A DNA stretch of 64,000 nucleotides from Cellulomonas fimi (GCF_028583725.1 NZ_CP110680.1:1240001-1304000); one strand, 5' to 3'; shown: positions 49,001-57,703, counted from the first letter of the stretch. The notes: generated from the letters alone by a model not told the origin. A program made the numbers and translations.

Positions 49001-51999
49001 TCACGTTCACGACGGACGAGATCCCCGCGGGCGCGTACGAGGCCAAGGTCGCGCACGGCCTGTCGTGGGACGAGAACTACGGCGCCGGCGGCGCCCCGGG
49101 CGGCGCGAACATCCCGTTCACCGTCCCCGGCGGCAAGCCCGTGACGTTCTCCTACGTCCTCGCGACGCACGTCCTCACCATCGAGGTCACGGACCCGCCG
49201 CTGCCCGGCACGGGCGAGGAGCGGGCGCACTGGATCGACGCGGAGACGATCGCGTGGCCCGCCGAGTGGGCGACCGACCCGGCCGCGTCCACGTGGCACC
49301 TGTACGGGTCGCCGGACGGCTCGCTCGCCGTGACCGACGGTGCGGTGGCCGGCGCTGGCGGCGACCCGGTGGCGCTCACCTACGACGCCGACGGGCTGAG
49401 CGACGCGCAGCTCGAGCGCTTCCCGGCGCTCGAGGGCTACCTCGCACTCCACGTCGACGCGTCCGACGACCAGGTCCGTGAGCTCCTGCGCGGCGAGCTG
49501 CTCGTCACGCAGGAGGCCGCCGACGGCGCGCTCCAGGCGGCGACCGGGGTGCAGATCCCGGGCGTGCTCGACGACCTGTACGCCGACCAGGCGGACGACC
49601 GGACGCTCGGCACGACGTGGCGCAAGGGCGTCCCGACGCTCGCGCTGTGGGCGCCGACGGCCCAGGACGTGAACCTGCTGCTCTGGCCGGCGAACCGGTC
49701 GGGCGCGGTCGACACGTCCGCCGAGCCGCAGACCGTCGAGGCGAAGCGCCAGAAGGACGGCTCCTGGACGGTCGACGGCAAGAAGCAGTGGTCCGGCGCC
49801 GCCTACCTGTGGGAGGTCACGGTCTACGCCCCGACGACGGACGCCGTCGAGGTCAACCGCGTGACCGACCCGTACTCGGTCGCGCTCACGCTGAACAGCA
49901 CGCACTCGGTGCTGGTCGACCTGGCGGACAAGCAGTACCGCCCGAAGCAGTGGGAGAAGGCGAAGCAGCCGGTCGTGCGGCCCGTCGACCAGACGATCTA
50001 CGAGCTGCACGTGCGCGACTTCTCGATCAGCGACCCGACCGTGCCGGAGGCGCAGCGGGGGACGTACCTCGCGTTCGCCGGCGAGGGCGCCGGGCGCCAG
50101 CACCTGCGTGAGCTCGCCGACGCCGGGCTGACGACCGTGCACCTGCTGCCGACGTTCGACATCGCGACGATCCCCGAGGACCGCGCCGACCAGGCCGTGC
50201 CGCAGTGCGACCTGGCCTCCTACGCCCCCGACTCCGACCAGCAGCAGGCGTGCGTCACCGCGGTGGCCGCGCAGGACGGCTTCAACTGGGGCTACGACCC
50301 GCTGCACTGGACGACGCCCGAGGGCTCGTACGCGGTCGACGCCGACGGGGGCGCGCGCGTCGCGGAGTTCCGCACGATGGTCGGTGCGCTGCACGCCGAC
50401 GGCCTGCAGGTCGTGCTCGACCAGGTGTTCAACCACACCGCGGCGAGCGGCCAGGACCCGAAGTCGATCCTCGACCGCGTCGTCCCCGGCTACTACCACC
50501 GGCTCAACGCGACTGGTGCGGTCGAGACGTCCACGTGCTGCCAGAACGTCGCCACCGAGCACCGCATGGCGGAGAAGATGATGGTCGACTCGGTCGTCAC
50601 GTGGGCTCGCGACTACAAGGTCGACGGGTTCCGCTTCGACCTCATGGGCCACCACTCGCGGTCCACGATGGAGGCGGTCCGGGACGCGCTCGACGACCTC
50701 ACGCCGAAGAAGGACGGCGTCGACGGCCGCAAGGTCTACCTGTACGGCGAGGGCTGGAACTTCGGCGAGGTCGCCGACAACCGGCTCTTCTACCAGGCCA
50801 CGCAGGGGCAGCTCGGTGGCACGGGCATCGGCACGTTCTCCGACCGGCTCCGTGACGCCGTCCGCGGCGGCGGCCCGTTCGACGAGAACCCCCGCATCCA
50901 GGGCTTCGGCTCCGGGGCGTACACCGACCCGAACGGCGACGCCGTCAACGGCTCCGAGGCGGACCAGCTGGCCCGCGTCCAGCACGCGGCCGACCTGGTG
51001 CGACTGGGGTTGGCCGGCAACCTGCGGGACTACGAGCTCCTCGCGTCGGACGGCACGGTCAAGCGGGGTGACGAGCTCGACTACAACGGCCAGCCCGCGG
51101 GCTACGCGGACTCGCCCGAGGAGGTCGTCACGTACGTCGACGCGCACGACAACGAGACGCTGTTCGACGCGCTGACGTACAAGCTCCCGCAGGCGACGAC
51201 GATGGCCGACCGCGTCCGGATGAACACCGTGTCGCTGTCGACCACCGCGCTCGCCCAGACGCCGAGCTTCTGGCACGCGGGCGCCGACCTGCTGCGCAGC
51301 AAGTCCCTCGACCGGAACTCCTACGACTCGGGCGACTGGTTCAACCTGTTCGACCCGTCGAAGCAGGACAACGGGTTCGGCCGCGGCCTGCCGCCGCGTC
51401 CCGACAACGAGGCGAAGTGGCCGTTCCAGCAGCCGCTGCTCGCGGACCCGGCGCTCAAGCCGGCGCCTGCGGACATCGCGGCGGCCTCGGCGGCGGCCGA
51501 CGACCTGCTCCGGCTGCGGTTCTCGACGCCGCTGTTCCGGCTCGGGTCGGCGGACCTCATCGAGCAGAAGGTCACGTTCCCGAACTCGGGTCCGCAGGCC
51601 ACCCCCGGCGTCGTCGTCATGCACGTCGCCGACCAGGGCGGCTGGGACCGCGACACCCGGCGCTGGGACAAGGACGTCGACAAGAAGCTCGACGGGCTCC
51701 TCGTCGTGGTCAACGCCTCCGACGAGGCGACGACGCAGACGATCGCGGCGCTGAAGGGCGACAGGTACACGCTGTCGACGATCCAGGCCCGCGGCAGCGA
51801 CCCCGTCGTCAAGGGCACCACGTGGGACACGGCGACCGGCACGGTGACCGTGCCCGCCCGGACGGTCGCGGTGCTCGTCGAGAAGGACTCGGGCCACGGG
51901 CACGGTCCGTCGCACCACTGGTGGGACGACGTGCGTGACTGGTTCGGCAACGGTCCGGCAACCTCGTGGAGGTGGTTGTCCGGCTGGTTCGGCGGCTGA
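46075..51999 (+). CDS. Secreted bifunctional amylopullulanase (two GH13 domains)
   Basis: 1974 residues. Signal peptide (about 1-47). SusE/X25-type starch module at about 54-146 (GSLQSELGCTEDWQPACDAT). First GH13 alpha-amylase domain at about 165-720, with DVYFDIITNHT, GIDGFRIDTAKH (nucleophile Asp), FMFGEVYD (acid Glu) and FLGNHDMGR. An Fn3-like segment is followed by two more X25-type modules (PGSHNSEMGCAGDWAPAC ~842-935; PGSHNSEVGCAADWSPDC ~941-1040). Then a pullulanase-type N-domain and CBM48 (~1178), and a second GH13 (type I pullulanase) with VVLDQVFNHT, VDGFRFDLMGHHS, LYGEGWNFG and YVDAHDNETL. Expected to cut alpha-1,4 and alpha-1,6 bonds in starch or glycogen outside the cell. Confidence 0.95.
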   Translation: MSRRPSAPPRARVTPVPARRAVAGATALALATGLVGTAALVTAAPATAAATSAALVGSLQSELGCTEDWQPACDATELVPVGDGTFTADFEVPAGTWEYKVALDDAWDASYGVDGSGDNSPLVLAGATTLRVTYDDATHRTSVTPLGLAGGYTDEDADLVAEPVRDPGAGKSFYFVMTDRFANADPSNDTGGLTGDRLTTGLDPTDKGFYHGGDLAGLRERLDYIAGLGTTAIWLTPSFKNNPVQGTGADASAGYHGYWITDFTQIDPHLGTNAELEALIDDAHARGIDVYFDIITNHTADVIDYAEGTYDYVEQDDVPYRTADGTEFDPADYAGTDDFPTLDPATSFPYTPVIDPADADRKVPAWLNDPTVYHNRGNSTWTGESVTYGDFSGLDDLMTEDPRVVQGFEDVYEAWVDLGIDGFRIDTAKHVNFEFWEQWATAIGEHAASVGNPDFFMFGEVYDADPAKLSPYMRRTDMNAVLDFTFQSAAAGYAGGSSSAEALSTLFAGDDYYTTPTSNAQALPTFLGNHDMGRIGHFVKNASDPQARSQLAHALMYLTRGQPVVYYGDEQGFVGDGSLNGTDKDARQSLFATQVDEYADQALLDGTTAGSVDRYDTDTVLYRTIADLAALRAETPALRTGAQIERYSDAGVYAFSRVDEAEKVEHLVALNNGTAPATVAVDTLTPGATFTGLYGTTGTVTAAADGTVSLTIPALSAVVLRAGTTVGAPATAGAITLDVPGAGGAVTGVAPVGADVADDVWSQTSFAYRVVGDDAWTALGTSETTSPRVYHDVTGLARGTLVEYRAVTVDAAGHRSAASSFGSVGIRVDGDVDEGPDPGDLVVSVPGSHNSEMGCAGDWAPACETTRLTYRADGVYAGTFTLPAGTYEYKVAIGGSWTENYGAGGVRDGANVTYTLAAPTAVTFYYDPVTHWFTSTAQGPILTVPGSHNSEVGCAADWSPDCLRTWLQDPDGDGTFTFTTDEIPAGAYEAKVAHGLSWDENYGAGGAPGGANIPFTVPGGKPVTFSYVLATHVLTIEVTDPPLPGTGEERAHWIDAETIAWPAEWATDPAASTWHLYGSPDGSLAVTDGAVAGAGGDPVALTYDADGLSDAQLERFPALEGYLALHVDASDDQVRELLRGELLVTQEAADGALQAATGVQIPGVLDDLYADQADDRTLGTTWRKGVPTLALWAPTAQDVNLLLWPANRSGAVDTSAEPQTVEAKRQKDGSWTVDGKKQWSGAAYLWEVTVYAPTTDAVEVNRVTDPYSVALTLNSTHSVLVDLADKQYRPKQWEKAKQPVVRPVDQTIYELHVRDFSISDPTVPEAQRGTYLAFAGEGAGRQHLRELADAGLTTVHLLPTFDIATIPEDRADQAVPQCDLASYAPDSDQQQACVTAVAAQDGFNWGYDPLHWTTPEGSYAVDADGGARVAEFRTMVGALHADGLQVVLDQVFNHTAASGQDPKSILDRVVPGYYHRLNATGAVETSTCCQNVATEHRMAEKMMVDSVVTWARDYKVDGFRFDLMGHHSRSTMEAVRDALDDLTPKKDGVDGRKVYLYGEGWNFGEVADNRLFYQATQGQLGGTGIGTFSDRLRDAVRGGGPFDENPRIQGFGSGAYTDPNGDAVNGSEADQLARVQHAADLVRLGLAGNLRDYELLASDGTVKRGDELDYNGQPAGYADSPEEVVTYVDAHDNETLFDALTYKLPQATTMADRVRMNTVSLSTTALAQTPSFWHAGADLLRSKSLDRNSYDSGDWFNLFDPSKQDNGFGRGLPPRPDNEAKWPFQQPLLADPALKPAPADIAAASAAADDLLRLRFSTPLFRLGSADLIEQKVTFPNSGPQATPGVVVMHVADQGGWDRDTRRWDKDVDKKLDGLLVVVNASDEATTQTIAALKGDRYTLSTIQARGSDPVVKGTTWDTATGTVTVPARTVAVLVEKDSGHGHGPSHHWWDDVRDWFGNGPATSWRWLSGWFGG

Positions 52000-52050
52000 T
52001 GTGGTCGCGGGGCGGGCGATCCGCAGCGCCCGCCCCGCGCCGCCGGACAT

Positions 52051-52086
52051 GAAGGGCCCGCGCCTGAGGAGGGGCGCGGGCCCTTC
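52051..52086. terminator. Terminator after the amylopullulanase gene
   Basis: Hairpin arms GAAGGGCCCGCGCC and GGCGCGGGCCCTTC separated by 7-8 bases, 52 bases downstream of the stop. Confidence 0.85.
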
Positions 52087-52195
52087 GTCGTGCCCGGGAG
52101 AGTGACCCGCGCCGACGCGGTGCGCGTTCCCGCCACGCGGAGGCCCGTCGGTGGAGCAGGATCGGCTCCAGGCTCGACGAGGAGGTGCCCGGACG

Positions 52196-52936
52196 TTGCG
52201 GTCGGTGTCGCGCCTCGTCGTGGGCGTCGTGCTCGCGCTGGTCACGGTGCCGCTCGTGTCCGGTGCCGCGCGCACGGTCGACGTGCGCCCGCCCGCCGAC
52301 GTGCTCGACTTCTTCGAGCGCCGCGCGGCGGCCGCGTACGGGGAGATGTCCGTCGGCCTCACGTCGGACGGGCAGGGCGACGGGGCGACGGCGGACGCGC
52401 GCGACGGCGCGGTCGTGACGTTCGGGTCGCCCCGGACGGTGCACCGCTTCACGCGCGCCTTCACGCACGGCGACGCGACGGGCGTGATCGCCGAGCCGGA
52501 CGGCACGTGGGTCGCGCCGGCGTTCGAGGACGGCGTGCCGAGCGCCGTCGTCCTGGTCTGGCGCCCGCCCGGGTCGCGCACCCCAGAGATCGCGTCGGTC
52601 GAGGGGAGTCCCGAGCGGGCGGCGCAGCTCGCCGGCGCGCCCGACGCACCGCTGGTGGTCGACGCGCCGCGCGGTGCCTGGTTCACGTGGCACGGGGACC
52701 GGCTGGAGGGCCTCGACGGCTCGCGGGTCGGGGCCGACGTCCTCGCCGGGCGTCTGGCGTCGGAACCGCCGCCCGGTGGCTCCGACGTGTTCGTGCCGGG
52801 CCTCGTCCTCTTCCAGCCGCAGGGGATCGCGACCGTGATCGCGGTCGTCCTGGCGTTGGTGGGCGCGGGCGTGCTGCTCCGACGTCGCCGAGCGACGTCA
52901 CGACGGCCGGACGACGTCCCGTCATCGGACCGCTGA
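52196..52936 (+). CDS. Membrane-anchored extracytoplasmic protein, unknown
   Basis: 246 residues from TTG 52196, chosen because AGGAGGTG ends about 10 bases upstream and the protein then opens with a signal/anchor (SRLVVGVVLALVTVPLVSGA). GTG 52151 would add 15 residues without better support. The middle domain contains FFERRAAAAYGEMSVGLTSD and FGSPRTVHRFTRAF; the C-terminus is a single helix (PQGIATVIAVVLALVGAGVL) followed by RRRRATSRR, i.e. type I topology with a short cytoplasmic tail. No family recognised. Confidence 0.65.
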   Translation: MRSVSRLVVGVVLALVTVPLVSGAARTVDVRPPADVLDFFERRAAAAYGEMSVGLTSDGQGDGATADARDGAVVTFGSPRTVHRFTRAFTHGDATGVIAEPDGTWVAPAFEDGVPSAVVLVWRPPGSRTPEIASVEGSPERAAQLAGAPDAPLVVDAPRGAWFTWHGDRLEGLDGSRVGADVLAGRLASEPPPGGSDVFVPGLVLFQPQGIATVIAVVLALVGAGVLLRRRRATSRRPDDVPSSDR

Positions 52937-53137
52937 CTGCTGGGTCGCCCCCCGACCCGGTCGGGTTCTCGCGCGGCGCATGCAGCCACACGGCACTGAC
53001 CTGGGTGTTCGCCACGTCGTTCAGGGCCGGCTCGATCGCGCCCTCCGCGGGGGTTCCACTCTTTCGATACCGGCGGGTAGCATCCGAGTCGCAATGCCAA
53101 TGACATCAGTCATCCGCCTATTCACCGGAGCTGTGAC
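52937..53137 (+). promoter_or_regulatory. Promoter region of the alpha-lytic-type protease gene
   Basis: Less GC-rich stretch with TAGCAT (53078-53083) as -10 candidate, TTCCAC 18 bases before it, and a palindrome ATGAC-ATCA-GTCAT (53100-53113) at about +10 to +25. GGAG lies 8 bases before ATG 53138. Confidence 0.45.
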
Positions 53138-54622
53138 ATGAGACGCATGCACTCGAAGACCCTCGTCACCCTCGGGCTGGCCGCCACCCTGGTCCTCGCC
53201 CCCGCCGTCGCCCAGGCCGCCACGAGCGACCCCGACGTCGGCGCCCCCGCCCCTGTCACCCCGCCCAAGGCCGCGGCCGGCGTGCTCGACGCGATGAAGC
53301 GCGACCTCGGCCTGTCGGGGAGCGCCGCCCGCGCCCGGCTCGCGTTCCAGGCCGGCGCCGCGGAGACCGAGCAGCACCTCTCGACCCGCCTCGGCGCCGA
53401 CTACGCAGGCGCGTGGGTCGACCCGAAGGCCAACGTCCTGCACGTCGCCGTGACGGACGCCGCCGACGGCCCGGCGATCCGCGCGGCCGGTGCCCGGCCG
53501 GTCGTCGCCCGGCACTCGCTCGCCGACCTCGACCGCTACAAGGCCGGGCTCGACGCCGCGCTCGCCCCCGCCGCCTCGACCGTCCCGTCGTGGTACGTCG
53601 ATGTCGCGACCAACTCCGTGGTCGTCAACGCCACCGCCGGCGCCGTCGCGCAGGCCCGTGACCTCGTCGCTGCTGCCGGCGTTCCCGCGGACGCGGTCAA
53701 GGTCCTCGAGACCACCGAGGCGCCGCGCACGTTCATCGACGTGATCGGCGGCAACGCCTACTACATCGGCGGTTCGTCGCGCTGCTCGGTCGGCTTCGCC
53801 GTCACGGGCGGGTTCGTGACCGCCGGGCACTGCGGCCGCACGGGCGCGACCACGACCAGCCCGTCCGGCACGTTCGCCGGGTCGAGCTTCCCCGGCAACG
53901 ACTACGCGTGGGTGCGGGTCGCGTCGGGCAACACGCCGATCGGCGCCGTCAACAACTACAGCGGCGGCACCGTCGCCGTCGCGGGTTCGACGCAGGCCAC
54001 CGTCGGCTCCTCGGTCTGCCGGTCCGGCTCCACGACGGGCTGGCGCTGCGGCACCATCCAGGCGTTCAACGCGACGGTCAACTACGCGCAGGGCAGCGTG
54101 TCCGGCCTCATCCGCACCAACGTGTGCGCCGAGCCCGGTGACTCGGGCGGCTCGCTCGTCGCGGGCAACCAGGCGCAGGGCATGACGTCGGGCGGCTCCG
54201 GCAACTGCTCCTCGGGCGGCACGACGTACTTCCAGCCCGTCAACGAGGCCCTGTCCGCGTACGGCCTCACGCTCGTCACGTCGGGCGGCGGCCAGAACCC
54301 GCCGCCCGCGACCTGCTCCGGCTACGCGCGCACCTACACGGGCTCGCTCAGCACCGGGCGCTCCGCGATCCAGCCGAGCGGCTCCTACGTCACGGTGTCG
54401 TCCAGCGGCACGATCCGGCTCTGCCTCGACGGCCCGACCGGCAGCGACTTCGACCTCTACCTGCAGAAGTGGAACGGGTCGTCGTGGGCGTCGGTCGCGT
54501 CGGCCACCTCGTCGAACGCCGACGAGACCATCACCTACAGCGGGACCGCCGGCCAGTACCGGTACGGCGTCTACGCCTACGCGGGCTCCGGCTCGTACAC
54601 CCTCGGCGCCACGACGCCGTAG
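53138..54622 (+). CDS. Secreted alpha-lytic-type serine protease (S1E) with PPC domain
   Basis: 494-residue preproenzyme. Signal peptide (about 1-28), a pro-region (about 30-195, including GVLDAMKRDLGLSGSAARAR) that assists folding, and a mature protease from about residue 200 (FIDVIGGNAYYIGGSSRCSV). The triad is complete: His in VTAGHCG, Asp in GNDYAWVRV and Ser in EPGDSGGSLVAG. Cys pairs typical of the subfamily are present (SVCRSGSTTGWRCG). After a GGGQNPPP linker comes a C-terminal PPC beta-sandwich domain (FDLYLQKWNGSSWASVASAT), a processing/substrate-binding module. The nearby pseudoprotease is only distantly related. Confidence 0.95.
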   Translation: MRRMHSKTLVTLGLAATLVLAPAVAQAATSDPDVGAPAPVTPPKAAAGVLDAMKRDLGLSGSAARARLAFQAGAAETEQHLSTRLGADYAGAWVDPKANVLHVAVTDAADGPAIRAAGARPVVARHSLADLDRYKAGLDAALAPAASTVPSWYVDVATNSVVVNATAGAVAQARDLVAAAGVPADAVKVLETTEAPRTFIDVIGGNAYYIGGSSRCSVGFAVTGGFVTAGHCGRTGATTTSPSGTFAGSSFPGNDYAWVRVASGNTPIGAVNNYSGGTVAVAGSTQATVGSSVCRSGSTTGWRCGTIQAFNATVNYAQGSVSGLIRTNVCAEPGDSGGSLVAGNQAQGMTSGGSGNCSSGGTTYFQPVNEALSAYGLTLVTSGGGQNPPPATCSGYARTYTGSLSTGRSAIQPSGSYVTVSSSGTIRLCLDGPTGSDFDLYLQKWNGSSWASVASATSSNADETITYSGTAGQYRYGVYAYAGSGSYTLGATTP

Positions 54623-54661
54623 GGCGCTGACACCCCGTCGTCACGACGTCGGGGACGCACG

Positions 54662-54700
54662 ACGACGGGCCCGCACCGCAGGGGGGTGCGGGCCCGTCGT
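54662..54700. terminator. Bidirectional terminator
   Basis: Perfect arms ACGACGGGCCCGCACC and GGTGCGGGCCCGTCGT between the convergent protease and esterase genes. Confidence 0.85.
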
Positions 54701-54721
54701 TCGCGTCAGGACCGGGGAAGG

Positions 54722-56104
54722 TCAGCCCTGCGCGCAGAGACGACCGTCGAGCGTGAGGTCCAGCGGCGGCGGGTTGCTGCCCGAGTGGGTCGCGTTGAAG
54801 CCGATCTGGACGCTGCTGCCCGCGGGGATCGTCGCGTTCCACGGGGCGTTGGCGGCGACGACGCGGTCGCCGGTCTGCGTGACGACCGAGCTCCACGCCT
54901 GCGTGACCTGCTGGCCGGCGGTCCAGCGCCACGTCAGCTGCCAGCCGTTCAGGTCGGATGCCCCCAGGTTCTTGATCGACACGTTGGCCGTGAAGCCGGT
55001 GTTCCACTGGTTGACCGTCCACGAGACCGAGCAGCCGCCTGCGCTCGCGGTGGGCGTGGGGGTGGCCGTCGGCGTCGTCGTCGGTGTGGGCGTCGGGGTG
55101 GTCGGCGTCGGGGTCGGGGTCGTGGGGGTCGGCGTGGGCGTCGTCGCCTGGTCGAGCCCGAAGAACCGGATCGCCGCCGCGGCGTCCACCGGCAGGTTGT
55201 GGCCGACGCCGGACAGGCTGTTCGCCTCGATCGGCGCGCGGTCGCCCGTGCCGCCGAACCGCGAGCGGGTGTTGCTGCCGATGGTCTCCCTCGACGAGGG
55301 CGTCGCCGAGACGCCCAGCACGTTCGTCCACTGCTCGACCGCCTCGCCGTGCTGCACGTAGCTGAGCGTGTCGTCCTGCGTGCCGTGCCACAGCTGCACG
55401 CGCGGCCGCGGACCGGTGTAGCCGGGGTAGGCGGCGCGGGCGAGGTCGCCCCACTGCTGCGCCGTGCGCGTGAGCCGGCCCTGTGCGCAGTCGCTGTTCC
55501 AGCCCGCCTGCGACGTCGTGCCCGGCGGCGGACCGGACGTCGAGAAGCACGTGGCGGGCACGCCGGCGAACGCCGACCCGGCGGCGAACACGTCGGGGTA
55601 CGTCGCGAGCAGGACCTGCGTCATCATCGCGCCCGACGACGTACCCGTCACGAACACGCGACCGGTGTCCGTCGTCCACCGCTGCTGCACGTGGCGGACC
55701 ATCGAGACGATGCTCGTCGGGTCGCTCGCGCCACCGTGCCGGAGGGCCTCGCTCGAGGAGACGTCGAAGCACGAGCCGGGCCGGTTGGTCGACGGGTACA
55801 CGACGATGTAGCCGTAGCGCGTGGCGAGCTCGTCGAACTGCGCGCCCGAGTACATCGCCTGGGCGGACCCGGTGCAGTAGTGGTTGACGACGAGGACCCC
55901 CGGCCGCGGCGGCAGGTTGTCGGGCACGAACAGGAACATCCGCAGCCCGCCGGGGTTGCTGCCGAAACCCGTCACCTCCTGCAACGACGCGGCGCGCGCC
56001 GGTGCCGCGGAGGTGAGCATCGCGGCGAGCAGGCCCACCAGTGCGGCGGACAGGGCCGCGAGCACGGCCAGCGATCGGCGCAGGGGTGCGCGCGTCGACG
56101 TCAT
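54722..56104 (-). CDS. Secreted CE1-type esterase (PHB-depolymerase family) with CBM2
   Basis: 460 residues. Signal peptide (LAVLAALSAALVGLLAAMLT...), then an alpha/beta-hydrolase of the PHB depolymerase/acetylxylan esterase family: oxyanion region NHYCTGSAQAMYSG, nucleophile GTSSGAMMTQ, acid region WHGTQDDTLSYVQHG and His in SGVGHNLPVDAA. A (TPTPTPT)n linker leads to a C-terminal family 2 carbohydrate-binding module (CSVSWTVNQWNTGFTANVSI ... GWQLTWRWTAGQQVTQAWSS) ending LCAQG, expected to bind cellulose or xylan. Probably removes acetyl or feruloyl groups from xylan. ATG 56104 has AGGAGG 5 bases upstream. Confidence 0.93.
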   Translation of the reverse strand: MTSTRAPLRRSLAVLAALSAALVGLLAAMLTSAAPARAASLQEVTGFGSNPGGLRMFLFVPDNLPPRPGVLVVNHYCTGSAQAMYSGAQFDELATRYGYIVVYPSTNRPGSCFDVSSSEALRHGGASDPTSIVSMVRHVQQRWTTDTGRVFVTGTSSGAMMTQVLLATYPDVFAAGSAFAGVPATCFSTSGPPPGTTSQAGWNSDCAQGRLTRTAQQWGDLARAAYPGYTGPRPRVQLWHGTQDDTLSYVQHGEAVEQWTNVLGVSATPSSRETIGSNTRSRFGGTGDRAPIEANSLSGVGHNLPVDAAAAIRFFGLDQATTPTPTPTTPTPTPTTPTPTPTTTPTATPTPTASAGGCSVSWTVNQWNTGFTANVSIKNLGASDLNGWQLTWRWTAGQQVTQAWSSVVTQTGDRVVAANAPWNATIPAGSSVQIGFNATHSGSNPPPLDLTLDGRLCAQG

Positions 56105-56159
56105 CGAGTCCTCCTCGACCCATGGGAGCCGGCCCACGCGAGAGGAGGGCGGCTCGTCG

Positions 56160-56215
56160 AGCATCGGTGAGCACGTGGGGGCGGTCAACGCGGGGCAGCG
56201 GGGCGAAACGATTCG
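56160..56215 (-). promoter_or_regulatory. Promoter and LacI-like palindrome upstream of the esterase gene
   Basis: On the minus strand TTGACC (56188-56183) and GATGCT (56165-56160) with a 17-base spacer form a plausible promoter. CGAAACGATTCG (56204-56215), a near-perfect palindrome of the CGAAwCGwTTCG type often bound by LacI-family sugar regulators, lies 16 bases upstream of the -35. Confidence 0.45.
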
Positions 56216-56279
56216 TCGTGCGGCCCTGACCTGCGACGTCGCGCACCGGGCGCGATCGCCCGGCACGCGGCGGAGGCCG

Positions 56280-57155
56280 TCAGCGGAAGACGATCGTCCG
56301 GTGCCCGTCGAGCAGGACGCGGTGCTCGGCGTGCCACCGCACGGCCCGTGCGAGGGCGCGCCGCTCGACGTCCTGCCCGAGCGCGACCAGGTCGTCGACG
56401 GACCGCGTGTGGTCGACGCGCTCGACGTCCTGCTCGATGATCGGCCCCTCGTCGAGGTCGCCCGTGACGTAGTGCGCGGTCGCGCCGATGAGCTTGACGC
56501 CGCGGTCGTGCGCCTGCGCGTAGGGGCGCGCGCCCTTGAACGACGGCAGGAACGAGTGGTGGATGTTGATGACGCGACCCTCGAGCCGGCGGCACAGGTC
56601 GTCGGACAGGATCTGCATGTAGCGGGCCAGCACGACGAGCTCGACGTCGAGCTCCTCGACGAGCTCGAGCAGCCGGGCCTCGGCCGCGGCCTTGGTGGCC
56701 GACGTGACGGGCACGTGGTGGAACGGGATGCCGTAGAACTCGGCGAGCGGCGCGAGCGTCGTGTGGTTCGACACGACGGCGACCAGGTCCACGGGCAGCT
56801 TTTCGGACCGCTGCCGGAACGCGAGGTCGTTGAGGCAGTGCGCCGCGGTCGAGCCCATGACGAGCGTGCGGACCGGGCGCCCGACGACGTCGAGGGCCCA
56901 CGTCATGTCGAACGTGCGCGCGACGGTCGCCATCGCGCCCGCGAGCACCTCGCGCGGCGCGAACGCCGACACCTGCACCCGCATGAAGAACAGCCCCGAC
57001 AGCGGGTCCCCGAACTGCTGCGACTCGGTGATGTTCCCCCCGTGGTCCGCAAGCACGCCCGCGACGGCCCGGACGATGCCGGGGCGGTCGGGGCACGAGA
57101 GGGTCAGGACCCAGTGGGTGGGCTCATCTGCATGCTGAGACACGGTGTCGGACAC
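56280..57155 (-). CDS. purU: Formyltetrahydrofolate deformylase
   Basis: Hydrolyses 10-formyl-THF to THF and formate, balancing the one-carbon pool. 291 residues: an N-terminal ACT domain (WVLTLSCPDRPGIVRAVAGV ... GNITESQQFGD) and a formyltransferase-like domain with GRVINIHHSFLPSFKGARPY (catalytic Asn/His) and ATAHYVTGDLDEGPIIEQDV (catalytic Asp). GTG 57155 follows TACTCT by 7 bases (leaderless). Divergent from a GNAT gene with a 47-base gap. Confidence 0.96.
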   Translation of the reverse strand: MSDTVSQHADEPTHWVLTLSCPDRPGIVRAVAGVLADHGGNITESQQFGDPLSGLFFMRVQVSAFAPREVLAGAMATVARTFDMTWALDVVGRPVRTLVMGSTAAHCLNDLAFRQRSEKLPVDLVAVVSNHTTLAPLAEFYGIPFHHVPVTSATKAAAEARLLELVEELDVELVVLARYMQILSDDLCRRLEGRVINIHHSFLPSFKGARPYAQAHDRGVKLIGATAHYVTGDLDEGPIIEQDVERVDHTRSVDDLVALGQDVERRALARAVRWHAEHRVLLDGHRTIVFR

Positions 57156-57202
57156 GAGCCCGAGAGTAGTGCGCCCGCGCGGACGGCTGAGACGATGGCG
57201 GC

Positions 57203-57700
57203 ATGACGCAGGCCGACCTGGACATCCGTACGGTCACCCTCGACGACGCCGGAGAGCTCCTCACGCTCCGCCGCGCCGCGTTCGTCACCGAGGCCCAGCA
57301 GTACGGGGACCCGAACATCCCGCCCCTCACGCAGACCCTCGACGAGCTGCGCGACGACCTCGGCGCCGACGGCGTCATCACGCTCGGCGCGTGGTCCGGC
57401 CACCGGCTGATCGGGTCGATCCGCGTGGTGATCGAGGGCACGAAGGCGACGCTCGGACGGTTCGCCGTCGCGCCCGACCTGCAGGGCAAGGGCGTCGGCA
57501 CGCGCCTGCTCATGGCGATCCTGCCGATCCTCCCCGACGGCATCGAGGAGGTCTGGGTCTTCACCGGGCGCGACTCGCTGCACAACATCGCGCTCTACGA
57601 GAGCCAGGGCTACGAGCACCAGCACGACCAGACCGCGGGCGACCTCACGTATGCGTACCTGCGCAAGATCCTGGGGGACGACGACCGCGCCGAGGCCTGA
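57203..57700 (+). CDS. GNAT family N-acetyltransferase
   Basis: 165 residues with the GNAT acetyl-CoA-binding motif A, ATLGRFAVAPDLQGKGVGTR then LLMAILP, and a C-terminal motif B-like FTGRDSLHNIALYESQGYEH. The N-terminal region (LTLRRAAFVTEAQQYGDPNI) is typical of acceptors with an amino group, but the substrate is unknown. GACGAT lies 6 bases before ATG 57203. Confidence 0.88.
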   Translation: MTQADLDIRTVTLDDAGELLTLRRAAFVTEAQQYGDPNIPPLTQTLDELRDDLGADGVITLGAWSGHRLIGSIRVVIEGTKATLGRFAVAPDLQGKGVGTRLLMAILPILPDGIEEVWVFTGRDSLHNIALYESQGYEHQHDQTAGDLTYAYLRKILGDDDRAEA

Positions 57701-57703
57701 CGC

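Noticed and set aside
43882..53106. A 3074-codon minus-strand open frame
   Set aside because: It runs antisense through five well-supported plus-strand genes (the exported protein, pseudoprotease, amylopullulanase, the anchored protein and the start of the region before the S1E protease). Its composition (Arg/Val/Asp/Gly-rich with no domains) is the expected mirror of high-GC coding DNA.
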